A stretch of DNA of 64,000 bases from the NCBI GenBank assembly GCA_041690535.1, contig JAWLHA010000003.1, positions 62,001-126,000 of the forward strand, given 5' to 3'. The translations under genes were made by a program, and so were the position numbers. Source of the DNA: JAWLHA01 sp041690535 (lineage in GTDB: Bacteria; Pseudomonadota; Gammaproteobacteria; Thiohalomonadales; Thiohalomonadaceae). Within the stretch, counting starts at the first letter, position 1; each line of letters opens with the position of its first letter. Of the stretch, positions 49,947 through 58,127 are shown piece by piece. The notes below the pieces were generated by a model that had not been told where the DNA came from, did not search any database, and worked only from the letters and a program-made list of their open reading frames with translations.

Positions 49947-52169
49947 ATGAGCCAGAATCTTCAGCACTACCGTGAACGCCTGCGTTGCAGTGTCAGGCAG
50001 GTGGACGATATCTTCGCCGGTTGCATGGCCGAGGCGAACCGGGTCTTCACGCCGGAAGGGTTGGAGCGTTACTTGGATGGGGCAAGCACCGTCTGCAACC
50101 TCGGCCGCGGTCAGGAGCTGGTCCTCATCTTCCTCGAGGGGATGCCCGAGGTGGGGCGCCGCTGCGGTGAGGGCGTCATTCCCGCCGTGGTGGAGAGCGT
50201 CCGTCTGCTCTCGGCCACGGCCAATGCCAAGGCCATCAACCCGTTTCTCTCCACCCTTCCCACCGTAGCCCGCCGCCTCCCGGAGGCGGAGTTGCTGAAG
50301 GAGTGGCTGGGGCTGGTAGAGCAGATGGCCCGGGAGGCCGCCGAAGGGTTGCTGCCCCTGCTGAAGCAGGTGGAGTCGCTCCTGGGTCAATTGACCATCG
50401 GCGGTCTGGTCAACTGGGCCGAGGCGGGGCTGAAGGCCCATCGCGCCCAGCCCTGGCGCTACGCCGACTGGTTCAACCTCCAGGGGGCCGATACCCGGGC
50501 AGCGTTGCAGCGGGAGCGCCATGGCACCCTCTACATGGATTACGAGCAGCGGATCGAACGCTATCTACGCGCCTTCTGGGATCTGGAGATGGAGTGCCAC
50601 CCCTTCTCCCTCGCCTTCGATACCCTGCGCCGGCAGGTGCCGCACCTCGACTCCAGGGGCTTTCACATCCCCGACGTCTATGACGACGCCAGCGGGATCC
50701 GGGGCATCGATCGCTATCGAGCCTTGTTGGCCCACCTGGCCGCCCACCTGGCCTGGACCCAACCGTTCATTGCCGACAACTTCAACCGCTTCCAGCAGCT
50801 GGCGGTGGAGACCTTTGAGGATGCGCGGGTAGAGTGGCTGGCGATGTCCCGTTACCCGGGGCTGCGTACCCTCTGGAAGGCGCTTCACCCCGTGCCGCAG
50901 GAGGGGGCCTGTCCGGAGGGGTGGTCGTGCATCCGGCACCAACTGGCCATGGTCTCGCGCGCCCTGCTGGACCCCGACCATGGCTACCGCGATCCCGTGC
51001 TGCTCGATTTCGTGGAGCGCTTCCGCCGCCGCGTGGAGGCCGACCCCTTTGATACGAAGATCGCCAGTGAACTGGGGGTGGCCTATGTCGTGGCTACCCA
51101 CGAGACCTCGTTCCGCTCCCCCAAGGTCTACTTCGACGACACCGAGGTGAGTTACCGGGACGACAACCGCTACATGTGGATCTTCCTGGAAGACACCGAC
51201 GACGAGGACGATTTCCACTCCGAGCACGCCGCGGCCAACCCGCGCAGCGAGGAGGAGGAGGCGCAGCCCCTGTTCGTGCGCCATCTGCGCGAGTGGGACT
51301 ACACCGAGGGGCGTCACAAGCCCGACTGGGTTACCGTCCAGGAGACCATTCCTCCCGCCGGGGAGGCGGAGCGCATGGATGAGCTGCTGGATCGCAACCA
51401 GCGACTGGCGTCCCGCCTGAAGCGGGCCATCGATCTGCTCAAGCCACAGAATTACGTGCGGGTGCGCTATCAGGAGGATGGCGATGAACTGGATCTCGAC
51501 GTGGCCGTGCGGGCGATGGTGGACTACCGCTCGGGCACCACGCCGGATCCCCGGATTCACATGAGCCATCGTCACAACGACCGTGACATCGCCGTCCTCA
51601 TCCTTCTGGACCTCTCCAACTCCGTCAACGACGTCCCCGAAGGGGCAGAGAGCAGTATCCTGGAGCTCTCCCAGGAGGCCGTCGCCATCATGGGGTGGAC
51701 CCTCGATGCCCTCGGCGATCCCTTTGCCGTGGCCGGCTTCGCCTCCAACACCCGGCACGAGGTGCATTACCTGCACTTCAAGGGGTTCTCCGAATCCTGG
51801 AATGCCGAGCCCAAGGCGCGTCTGGCCGCCATGGAAGGGGGGCTGTCCACCCGCATGGGGGCCGCCCTGCGCACCGCAGGGCACTACCTCGGCCACCGCC
51901 AGAACGAGAAGAAACTGCTGCTGCTCCTCACCGACGGTGAGCCCCACGATGTGGATGTGGGGGACAAGGACTACCTCATCGAGGATACCCGGCAGGCGGT
52001 GGAGGAGCTGGGGGGCAAGGGGATCGCCACCTACTGCATCACCCTTGACCCCGATGCCGACAGCTATGTGGAGCACATCTTCGGTGCAGGGCGGTTCACG
52101 GTGGTGGATCGGATCGCCCGCCTGCCGGAGCGCATGACCGAGGTGTTCATGAACCTGACCAGGCGGTAG
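49947..52169 (+). CDS. cbbO: RuBisCO activase adaptor CbbO (VWA domain)
   Basis: 740 residues from the ATG at 49947 (MSQNLQHYRERLRCSVRQVDDIFAGCMAEANRVFTPEGLERYLDG). A helical N-terminal domain and an acidic middle (EDTDDEDDFHSEHAAANPRSEEEEAQ) precede a C-terminal von Willebrand A domain with MIDAS DLSNS near residue 555, then GFASNTRHEVHYLHFKGFSESW, RMGAALRTAGHYL and LLLLTDGEPHDVDVGDKDYL. CbbO bridges the CbbQ hexamer to RuBisCO through the VWA metal site. It follows cbbQ after 134 bp; the GTG at 49899 is a less likely start. Confidence 0.95.
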   Translation: MSQNLQHYRERLRCSVRQVDDIFAGCMAEANRVFTPEGLERYLDGASTVCNLGRGQELVLIFLEGMPEVGRRCGEGVIPAVVESVRLLSATANAKAINPFLSTLPTVARRLPEAELLKEWLGLVEQMAREAAEGLLPLLKQVESLLGQLTIGGLVNWAEAGLKAHRAQPWRYADWFNLQGADTRAALQRERHGTLYMDYEQRIERYLRAFWDLEMECHPFSLAFDTLRRQVPHLDSRGFHIPDVYDDASGIRGIDRYRALLAHLAAHLAWTQPFIADNFNRFQQLAVETFEDARVEWLAMSRYPGLRTLWKALHPVPQEGACPEGWSCIRHQLAMVSRALLDPDHGYRDPVLLDFVERFRRRVEADPFDTKIASELGVAYVVATHETSFRSPKVYFDDTEVSYRDDNRYMWIFLEDTDDEDDFHSEHAAANPRSEEEEAQPLFVRHLREWDYTEGRHKPDWVTVQETIPPAGEAERMDELLDRNQRLASRLKRAIDLLKPQNYVRVRYQEDGDELDLDVAVRAMVDYRSGTTPDPRIHMSHRHNDRDIAVLILLDLSNSVNDVPEGAESSILELSQEAVAIMGWTLDALGDPFAVAGFASNTRHEVHYLHFKGFSESWNAEPKARLAAMEGGLSTRMGAALRTAGHYLGHRQNEKKLLLLLTDGEPHDVDVGDKDYLIEDTRQAVEELGGKGIATYCITLDPDADSYVEHIFGAGRFTVVDRIARLPERMTEVFMNLTRR

Positions 52170-52226
52170 AGCCGTGGGCAATATTCCGCAGCGCGCCTGA
52201 TCCGCCTGGAGCTGGCTGGGTTAGCT

Positions 52227-52248
52227 AGGGTGGATGCGCATCCACCCT
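52227..52248. repeat. 22-bp perfect palindrome after cbbO
   Basis: AGGGTGGATGC followed by its exact complement GCATCCACCCT. It resembles the widespread intergenic 'TAGGGTGG...CCACCCT' palindromes of proteobacteria. It could help stabilise or end the cbbO message; there is no T-run. Confidence 0.6.
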
Positions 52249-52259
52249 GCACTGGGGCC

Positions 52260-52334
52260 GCCGGTGAACGCATACTTACCCAAGGACTTACGTCGCTCAC
52301 AGCACGGCCGTGACGTGAGTATGCGTTTACCCTG
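52260..52334 (-). mobile_element. Internally deleted MITE-like copy
   Basis: Both termini are present (GGTGAACGCATACTTACC near 52263 and GAGTATGCGTTTACCCTG at 52317-52334), plus one inner arm portion (AAGGACTTACGTCGCTCACA), but the centre and the other inner arm are gone, leaving about 75 bp. No target duplication is obvious. It stands between cbbO and the membrane-protein gene. Confidence 0.75.
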
Positions 52335-52445
52335 TCTCCCTGGGAGATCCAGTTCCGCCTGATGACGGTGTTTAGGGGTTAGACTTGATGGGTGTCGCTT
52401 CCCCGGGCGGAGGGGCGGCCCCCCATCCCAAACCGGGCGATAGCC

Positions 52446-53348
52446 ATGGCAACTTGCGCGAGAGCGAAATGGGCGGCGCTGTTTTTGTCGCTGGTCGTGT
52501 TGGCGACAGCCTGGCTGCAGCCGCTGGACCGGCTGGGTGCCGATGCGGGCGAGCGGGCATTTCAGCGCGCCTTGGCCGCCTTTGCGGTGGCCCGCACGCT
52601 GAACGCAGTCATCTCCCTCGCCAAAGGCACCGAAGTGGCGGTTCAGCCCGCCGGGGTGGGGATCAGCTTCTCGGCGGGGGAGGTGCTCGATCCTGTCAAT
52701 GACCTGGTGGAGCAGTTCTCCTGGCTGATGTTGACCAGCAGCGCCGTGCTCGGCCTGCAGCTCCTGTTGGGCGGAATCATGGGTTCGCCCGGGGTTTCCG
52801 CCACCATCACGATAGCGCTGGGCGCGGCCACTGCGCTGCTGTGGGCAGATCGGGCCGCCCCCCTGCGACGCGCTCTGTTCTCGGTCGCGGTGGTACTCGT
52901 CACCTTGCGTTTTCTCTTCCCCGTGATGGCACTGGCCCAAGAGGTCGTGCACCGGCTCTACCTGGCCGACTCCTACAGCCGCTCCCTGGACGACTTGCAG
53001 GTCAGCGCCTCGCAGTTCCGTGAACTGGCCGAGGTCCCCCCGGATGAGCGCCCCGAGGCGGTGGGCAGCGAACGCGGCTCTTGGTGGGAGCGGCTGAGTT
53101 CCACCTATGACTCTTTGACGGGCGCGCTGAAGATCGAGGCGCGAATGAGACGCCTTCAGGAGGCGGCCGAGGAGGTGACCGAGCGCATCATCCAGCTGAT
53201 CGTCGCCTTCCTGCTGGAGACGGTGGTCATCCCCTTGGGCTTTCTGTGGGCTGCCCTTGCCACCATCCGTGCCGCAGCACGATGGGCGTTGGGCGCACAG
53301 GCTTTATCCCGCCCGCTGACGCCGGGCCGGAATGGGGAGCCGCAGTGA
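52446..53348 (+). CDS. Integral membrane protein of unknown function
   Basis: 300 residues from the ATG at 52446 (MATCARAKWAALFLSLVVLATAWLQPLDRLG); the frame opens earlier but without conservation evidence. About six hydrophobic helices are visible: the N-terminus, FSWLMLTSSAVLGLQLLLGGIMG, ATITIALGAATALLW, RALFSVAVVLVTLRFLFPVMAL, and a C-terminal LIVAFLLETVVIPLGFLWAALATI. A soluble, probably periplasmic, loop lies in between (RSLDDLQVSASQFRELAEVPPDERPE...). I do not recognise a named family. It is flanked on both sides by MITE-like elements, suggesting accessory status. Confidence 0.6.
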   Translation: MATCARAKWAALFLSLVVLATAWLQPLDRLGADAGERAFQRALAAFAVARTLNAVISLAKGTEVAVQPAGVGISFSAGEVLDPVNDLVEQFSWLMLTSSAVLGLQLLLGGIMGSPGVSATITIALGAATALLWADRAAPLRRALFSVAVVLVTLRFLFPVMALAQEVVHRLYLADSYSRSLDDLQVSASQFRELAEVPPDERPEAVGSERGSWWERLSSTYDSLTGALKIEARMRRLQEAAEEVTERIIQLIVAFLLETVVIPLGFLWAALATIRAAARWALGAQALSRPLTPGRNGEPQ

Positions 53349-53418
53349 CAAAGCTTCCGGAGTGCCCTCATTGGCGCACGGAACGCGCCTTCAGGTGCAA
53401 GTAGTCTGGGGTTGAGGT

Positions 53419-53584
53419 CAGGGTAAACGCATACTTACCAGAGAGTGATGTAAGTCCTTGAAAGCAGGTCGTCGGCCGCATGGCCGCGGCCGTCGAGCGT
53501 ACATGGATGTATTCACAGCGTACCTGCTTTCAAGGACTTACATCGCTCACAGCACGGCCGCGACGTTAGTATGCGTTTACCCTG
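53419..53584 (-). mobile_element. Full-length MITE-like element with 11-bp target duplication
   Basis: 166 bp with termini CAGGGTAAACGCATACTTAC and GTTAGTATGCGTTTACCCTG. Inner arms carry AAGTCCTTGAAAGCAGGT and its complement around a CGTCGGCCGCATGGCCGCG centre. GGGGTTGAGGT stands immediately before (53408-53418) and after (53585-53595), an 11-bp direct repeat consistent with target duplication. It lies 70 bp upstream of the recQ start. A decayed REP-like hairpin (CGCGCCTTCAGGTGC, about 53385) precedes it; nothing else is seen in 53349-53653. Confidence 0.9.
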
Positions 53585-53653
53585 GGGGTTGAGGTAATGG
53601 CGGCGGGCGGGCAAAATTCGGGGGTGATTGAGCCGACGACAAAGGAGACGGGC

Positions 53654-55453
53654 ATGGAAGGCCGTCCACTCGATATTTTGCGCCACGTGTTTGGCTACGA
53701 GCGCTTTCGTCCGCCCCAGGATGAAGTCATCGGGCAGTTGATGGCCGGTGGCGACGCCCTCGTCTTGATGCCCACGGGCGGTGGAAAGTCCCTCTGCTAC
53801 CAGATCCCCGCCATGGCGCGCCCCGGTTGCGGGATCGTGATCTCCCCCCTGATCGCCCTCATGCAGGATCAGGTGGAGGCACTGCGCCAGGCCGGAGTGG
53901 CCGCCGCCTATCTCAACTCCACCCTCGGTTCGGCGGAGGCGGCCCAAGTGGAGCGGCAGCTGTTGCAGGGGGAGTTGCAACTGCTCTACGTCGCCCCGGA
54001 GCGGCTGTTGACCCCACGCTTCCTCTCGCTGCTGGAGCGGGCGAACCTCGCCTTGTTTGCCATTGACGAGGCGCACTGCGTCTCCCAGTGGGGCCACGAC
54101 TTCCGACCCGAGTACATTCAGCTCTCCATTCTGCACGAGCGCTTTCCGGCCGTGCCGCGTATCGCCCTCACGGCCACTGCCGACGAGGTCACCCGCAAGG
54201 AGATGATGGCCCGCCTGGGGCTGTCCGACGCCCGGCTGTTTGTCAGCAGCTTCGACCGCCCCAACATCCGCTACCGGGTCGGGCAGTATGGGTCGGCCCG
54301 GGAACAGCTGTTGCGATTCATCCGCCAGGAGCACCCGGGCGAGGCGGGCATCGTCTACTGCATGACTCGCAAGAAGGTGGAGGCCGTTGCCGACTGGCTC
54401 TGCGACCAGGGGATCACCGCGCTCTCCTATCACGCGGGCCTGCCCGCCGAGGTCCGCGCGGCCAATCAGGCCCGCTTCATCAAGGAGGAGGGGATCGTGG
54501 TGGTCGCCACCATTGCCTTCGGCATGGGGATCGACAAGCCGGACGTGCGCTTCGTGGCCCATCTCAACCTGCCCAAGAGCATGGAGGCCTACTATCAGGA
54601 AACCGGCCGCGCGGGACGCGATGGTCTGCCTGCGGATGCGTGGATGGCCTATGGCCTTAATGATGTGATCGAGCTTCGCCATATGCTCGAGAGCTCTGAG
54701 GCGGCAGAGGCGCACAAGCGGGCCGAGCGTGTCCGGCTCGAGGCGATGCTGGGCTTCGCCGAGATGACCACCTGCCGGCGCCAATCCCTGCTGCGCTACT
54801 TCGGAGAGCACCTCCAGGAGCCGTGCGGCAACTGCGACAACTGTCTGGCCCCGCCCGAGACCTGGGACGCCACGGTGGCCGCCCAGAAGGCGCTTTCTGC
54901 GGTGCACCGCACCGGGCAGCGCTTCGGCGTCAGCTATGTGGTGGACGTGCTGCTCGGCAAGGAGGACGAGCGGATCCGCCGCTTTGGCCACCACACCCTG
55001 AGTACCTTTGGAATTGGCGGGGAGCTGAACGCTACCGAGTGGCGAAACCTCTTTCGCCAGCTCATTGCCCGCGGCTTGCTGGCCGTGGATATTGAGGGGC
55101 ACGGTAGCCTGAAATTGACCGAGGCGTGCCGGCCGGTTCTCCGCGGGGAGATGCGCCTGGAGCTGCGCAAGGCGGGGAAGCGGGCTGGCAGGCCCCGGCG
55201 CGACCCCGAGCGCGAGCGCGAGCTCACCGAAGGCGATCGCCTCTTGTGGGAGGCACTGCGGCGCTGTCGCCGTCAGTTGGCGGACTCCCAGGGGGTGCCG
55301 CCGTATGTCATCTTCCACGATGCCACACTGATGGAAATGGTGGCACAGCGACCCCAAACGCTGAACGCGATGAGCGCCATCTCGGGGGTGGGGGAGCGGA
55401 AACTGAACGCCTATGGGCAGGAGTTCCTGGAGGTGCTCCTGTCCACGCGCTGA
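53654..55453 (+). CDS. recQ: ATP-dependent DNA helicase RecQ
   Basis: 599 residues from the ATG at 53654, which has AAGGAG at ideal spacing. Helicase motifs: FRPPQDEVIGQLMAGGDALVLMPTGGGKSLCYQIPAM, VISPLIALMQDQV, FAIDEAHCVSQWGHDFRPEY, ALTATADE, VVVATIAFGMGIDKPDVRFV and YYQETGRAGRDG. Zn-binding cysteines are in TTCRRQSLLRYFGE and CGNCDNCLAP, a winged-helix RQC region follows, and a C-terminal HRDC-like end (LNAMSAISGVGERKLNAYGQEFLEVL). It unwinds DNA 3' to 5' in repair and recombination. A promoter could lie in the element upstream. Confidence 0.96.
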   Translation: MEGRPLDILRHVFGYERFRPPQDEVIGQLMAGGDALVLMPTGGGKSLCYQIPAMARPGCGIVISPLIALMQDQVEALRQAGVAAAYLNSTLGSAEAAQVERQLLQGELQLLYVAPERLLTPRFLSLLERANLALFAIDEAHCVSQWGHDFRPEYIQLSILHERFPAVPRIALTATADEVTRKEMMARLGLSDARLFVSSFDRPNIRYRVGQYGSAREQLLRFIRQEHPGEAGIVYCMTRKKVEAVADWLCDQGITALSYHAGLPAEVRAANQARFIKEEGIVVVATIAFGMGIDKPDVRFVAHLNLPKSMEAYYQETGRAGRDGLPADAWMAYGLNDVIELRHMLESSEAAEAHKRAERVRLEAMLGFAEMTTCRRQSLLRYFGEHLQEPCGNCDNCLAPPETWDATVAAQKALSAVHRTGQRFGVSYVVDVLLGKEDERIRRFGHHTLSTFGIGGELNATEWRNLFRQLIARGLLAVDIEGHGSLKLTEACRPVLRGEMRLELRKAGKRAGRPRRDPERERELTEGDRLLWEALRRCRRQLADSQGVPPYVIFHDATLMEMVAQRPQTLNAMSAISGVGERKLNAYGQEFLEVLLSTR

Positions 55454-55459
55454 GCTGTG

Positions 55460-55480
55460 CAGGGTAAAGGCATACTTACC
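55460..55480 (+). repeat. Solo terminal repeat of the MITE-like family
   Basis: CAGGGTAAAGGCATACTTACC differs from the element terminus at one position (C to G) and stands alone seven bases after the recQ stop. No inner arm or second end follows, so it is a relic of an excision or truncation. Confidence 0.6.
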
Positions 55481-55618
55481 ATGCACTCCCTTGGGGCATC
55501 TTTCTCCTGTCCGCTGGGGAGCAAAATCTTGGACTAACGGGCTGAACGTGGTTCAATTCACCCATAGGGACAGGCCGCGAATGCTGCGGTGTTCGCAAGG
55601 AACCGCCAAGGAGTACGA

Positions 55619-56488
55619 ATGGCCTCTGCGGCCAAGTTTGGGAAAATGTCGACGCCAGCGTATCTTCAGCAGCTCGAGGCCTGCAGCGACCTTGAGGACG
55701 TGACGGAGGTCTGTGCCCGTATTGCCCTTGAGTCAGGCTTCGAGCGCGCCCTCTACACAGTCAGATTGCCATTCTCCTTTGTTCGCACCTCGACATTGGT
55801 GATCGGTAACTTTCCCCATGCGTGGCTGACGCGGTACGAAGCACACAGCTACTTCAAAGTCGATCCGGCCGTTGCGCACTGTTCCGCATCGTTGCAACCC
55901 TATCCCTGGCGGCGCTTCCGTGAACACCTGGGAGATCCGGCAGTACGCCGGTTCGTCACCGATGCCCGCAGCTACGGGCTGCGTAGCGGAATCAGCTTGG
56001 GCCTTTGCGGTCCCAACGGTGAAAGCGGGTTCTTGAGTTTTGCATCCGGCCTGGAGGAGGAGGTGAAGCGGGCGGACATCGATGCCGCGATCCCGCTCAT
56101 GCACCTGATACTGCCCTATCTCCACGACACCGTTCGACGCATCGGCTGGCCGCTGCTGCTCACCGGCACCGACGTGCACCTCACTGCACGGGAACAGGAG
56201 TGTCTGCTGTGGACCGCGGAGGGAAAGACGAGCCACGAGGTGGCTTCGATCCTCCACATTTCTGAGTCCACGGTGGCCTTCCACCTGCGCAACGTGATGC
56301 AGAAACTGAATGTCTACAACCGCAGCCACGCCGTTGCCAAAGCCATTCTGTTGCGCCTGCTCTCGCCCCAGGACACCTCTGTGCTCCTAACCGTTCCCTC
56401 TTCGGAACAAACGACGGCAGCAAGGGGCGCCCCAGAGATTGCCATCCCCCTGGACACCCCTCTTCGAAGCTCAGTGGTGCGTCGGTAG
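55619..56488 (+). CDS. LuxR-type quorum-sensing regulator without a visible luxI partner (LuxR solo)
   Basis: 289 residues from the ATG at 55619, with AAGGAG seven bases upstream. The N-terminal autoinducer domain keeps the residues typical of acyl-homoserine-lactone receptors: Trp69 and Tyr73 (AWLTRYE), Asp82-Pro83 (KVDPAVAHC), Trp97 (PYPWRRF) and Gly124 (YGLRSGISLGL). The C-terminal GerE helix-turn-helix (189-250) reads LTAREQECLLWTAEGKTSHEVASILHISESTVAFHLRNVMQKLNVYNRSHAVAKAILLRLL. An extra tail of about 35 residues follows. No synthase gene is in the window, so it may sense foreign or distantly encoded signals. Confidence 0.88.
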   Translation: MASAAKFGKMSTPAYLQQLEACSDLEDVTEVCARIALESGFERALYTVRLPFSFVRTSTLVIGNFPHAWLTRYEAHSYFKVDPAVAHCSASLQPYPWRRFREHLGDPAVRRFVTDARSYGLRSGISLGLCGPNGESGFLSFASGLEEEVKRADIDAAIPLMHLILPYLHDTVRRIGWPLLLTGTDVHLTAREQECLLWTAEGKTSHEVASILHISESTVAFHLRNVMQKLNVYNRSHAVAKAILLRLLSPQDTSVLLTVPSSEQTTAARGAPEIAIPLDTPLRSSVVRR

Positions 56489-56716
56489 GGTGAACCGGCG
56501 CACGCCCCCGCCGTTGCGTGTGCTCCGTGGCCGAGACCCGGTGGCTGTGCTGGGTGCTTATCGACCCTGCACCGGTTCGTTGCCCCCCTCGCCACCTGCG
56601 GGGCAATTTGGCTGCGATTGGTGATCGTTCCGTTGACCTGTTTCCGGGCTAGAGTTCGTGATGGAAGGGGCGGGGCCCCGGTAGCGTTGGAGCCACTCCC
56701 GAACGATTGGCCGCAG

Positions 56717-57013
56717 ATGCTCGAGTCAAGGACAGCTGTCGTGGACCTCAAGGTATTCGCAATCGTCTTTACCACCGTGTTCATTGCGGAGTTGGGCGAC
56801 AAGACCCAGATCGCCACGCTGCTCTTTGCCTCCGACCGTCAGGCCAGCAAATTGACAATCTTCGCCGGAGCGGCCTTGGCCCTGGTGTTGAGCTCTGCCT
56901 TGGGCGTACTGGCCGGAACGCTCCTCTCAGCACACGTGAGCGAGCGGACACTGCAGACCCTCGCGGGGATTGGGTTCATTGCCGTTGGGATCTGGACGCT
57001 CATCAGGGGCTGA
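56717..57013 (+). CDS. Half-size TMEM165/GDT1 (UPF0016) family membrane protein
   Basis: 98 residues from the ATG at 56717 (MLESRTAVVDLKVFAIVFTTVFIAELGDKTQIATLLFASD). The E-x-G-D-(K/R)-(S/T) cation-exchanger motif appears once as ELGDKT, followed by SKLTIFAGAALALVLSSALGVLAGTLLSAHV and LAGIGFIAVGIWTLIRG, giving three helices. Full-length members carry two such motifs; half-size bacterial versions work as homo- or heterodimers in Mn2+/Ca2+ transport. No second half-gene is adjacent. The frame opens at 56618 but the upstream part is not conserved in type. Confidence 0.8.
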   Translation: MLESRTAVVDLKVFAIVFTTVFIAELGDKTQIATLLFASDRQASKLTIFAGAALALVLSSALGVLAGTLLSAHVSERTLQTLAGIGFIAVGIWTLIRG

Positions 57014-57137
57014 AGGGCGTAATCACCCCGGAGGGGCGGAGAGTTCCTGGCGCAGCCAGCCGGGGGCTGCGTGGGCTCTCGGCGGCCCGGGCCAAAGTCT
57101 TAGGGCGCCGGAGGTGGTGTACGCATGTGGGCGGGGG

Positions 57138-58034
57138 TCACTCTTTCTCCTTTCCCTTTTTCCTGGTGTCTTTCCATGAGACGCTCCAGGGGCTGTTCAG
57201 CCACAGCTCGAGCCGATCCAAAAAGCCCCGCTTCGGAGAATTCGTCAACGGGGCAGGAGGATGCGGGGGCGGCTGCGGCTCCGGGGGCTCCGGGGGCGTC
57301 ACAGGGAGTTCCTCCGCCATTTCGACCATTTCCAGGCTGTGGGGCAGTTTCTCGATGCTTCCCCCCGCCTCCAGGTGCCGCAGATTCTGCTGAAGTTCTT
57401 CGAGGGTGCACCGCGCCAGGGTTTTCATCACCTCCGGCATGTCGGAGGTGGTGAGAATTGCCTGCAGGTCCCGCTGCATCCCCTTGATGTCACCCATCAC
57501 CCGGTTACGGCAGGCCTTCTCCTGCTCGGAGACCTCGTCGACACGGCGGCGCAACAGTTCGGGATCCACCGGAAGGGCTGTGGCGCGGGTCGGCTCGCCC
57601 CGCTCCCGCAGCACGATGCGCAGCGCAACCGCCGTCTGGGCAGTGCGCCGGAATTCGTTGAGCGCCGAGGCGGTCGGCTCACTCAGAGAAGACTCTTCGC
57701 TGATCCCGGCGCCGCCCTCTGCCAGTGCCATGATCTCGCGGATAGAGCCCTTGATACGCTGCTCCAGCCGCTGAAGGGTGGCGCGGATCTTTTGGGAGGG
57801 AAGGACGCGAACCGTCTCGTCCAGCCTTTCGAAATAGCGCAACACGTTGCGGTGGAGGTCCGCGCTGGGGCGGCCCATCAGGACAACTCCCTGAAGGCCG
57901 CTATTCAGTTGCTCCACGCTCTCGGCAATGCGCACAACCTGCTCCAGGGCACGCTTTTTCCCCAACAGGCGCCGATAGTCTTCGATTGCCGGGTGCGCGG
58001 TAGCATTCGGGCCGCTCGCATCTTGCATGTTCAT
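57138..58034 (-). CDS. Helical/coiled-coil protein with Pro-rich linker, unknown function
   Basis: 298 residues from the ATG at 58034 (MNMQDASGPNATAHPAIEDYRRLLGKKRALEQVVRIAESVEQLNSGLQGVVL). It is almost wholly helical and charged (LHRNVLRYFERLDETVRVLPSQKIRATLQRLEQRIKGSIREIM, LRRRVDEVSEQEKACRNRVMGDIKGMQRDLQAIL). A run TPPEPPEPQPPPHPPAP follows near residue 250, then a basic tail KRGFLDRLELWLNSPWSVSWKDTRKKGKEKE. No signal peptide or membrane helix is visible. I do not recognise a family; a scaffold or adaptor role is only a guess. Confidence 0.65.
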   Translation of the reverse strand: MNMQDASGPNATAHPAIEDYRRLLGKKRALEQVVRIAESVEQLNSGLQGVVLMGRPSADLHRNVLRYFERLDETVRVLPSQKIRATLQRLEQRIKGSIREIMALAEGGAGISEESSLSEPTASALNEFRRTAQTAVALRIVLRERGEPTRATALPVDPELLRRRVDEVSEQEKACRNRVMGDIKGMQRDLQAILTTSDMPEVMKTLARCTLEELQQNLRHLEAGGSIEKLPHSLEMVEMAEELPVTPPEPPEPQPPPHPPAPLTNSPKRGFLDRLELWLNSPWSVSWKDTRKKGKEKE

Positions 58035-58127
58035 GGACCTGATTCCGGGGACCTGGCCGCATTCTAGCTCTGGACGATGCCCGGGCACAGTGGTTGCCGG
58101 GAATGCAAGTACGCCCTGCAGAGCTGT

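Noticed and set aside
53408..53595. CRISPR-like repetition near the elements
   Set aside because: The repeats are inverted ends of one element with a flanking duplication, not regularly spaced direct repeats with spacers; no cas genes.
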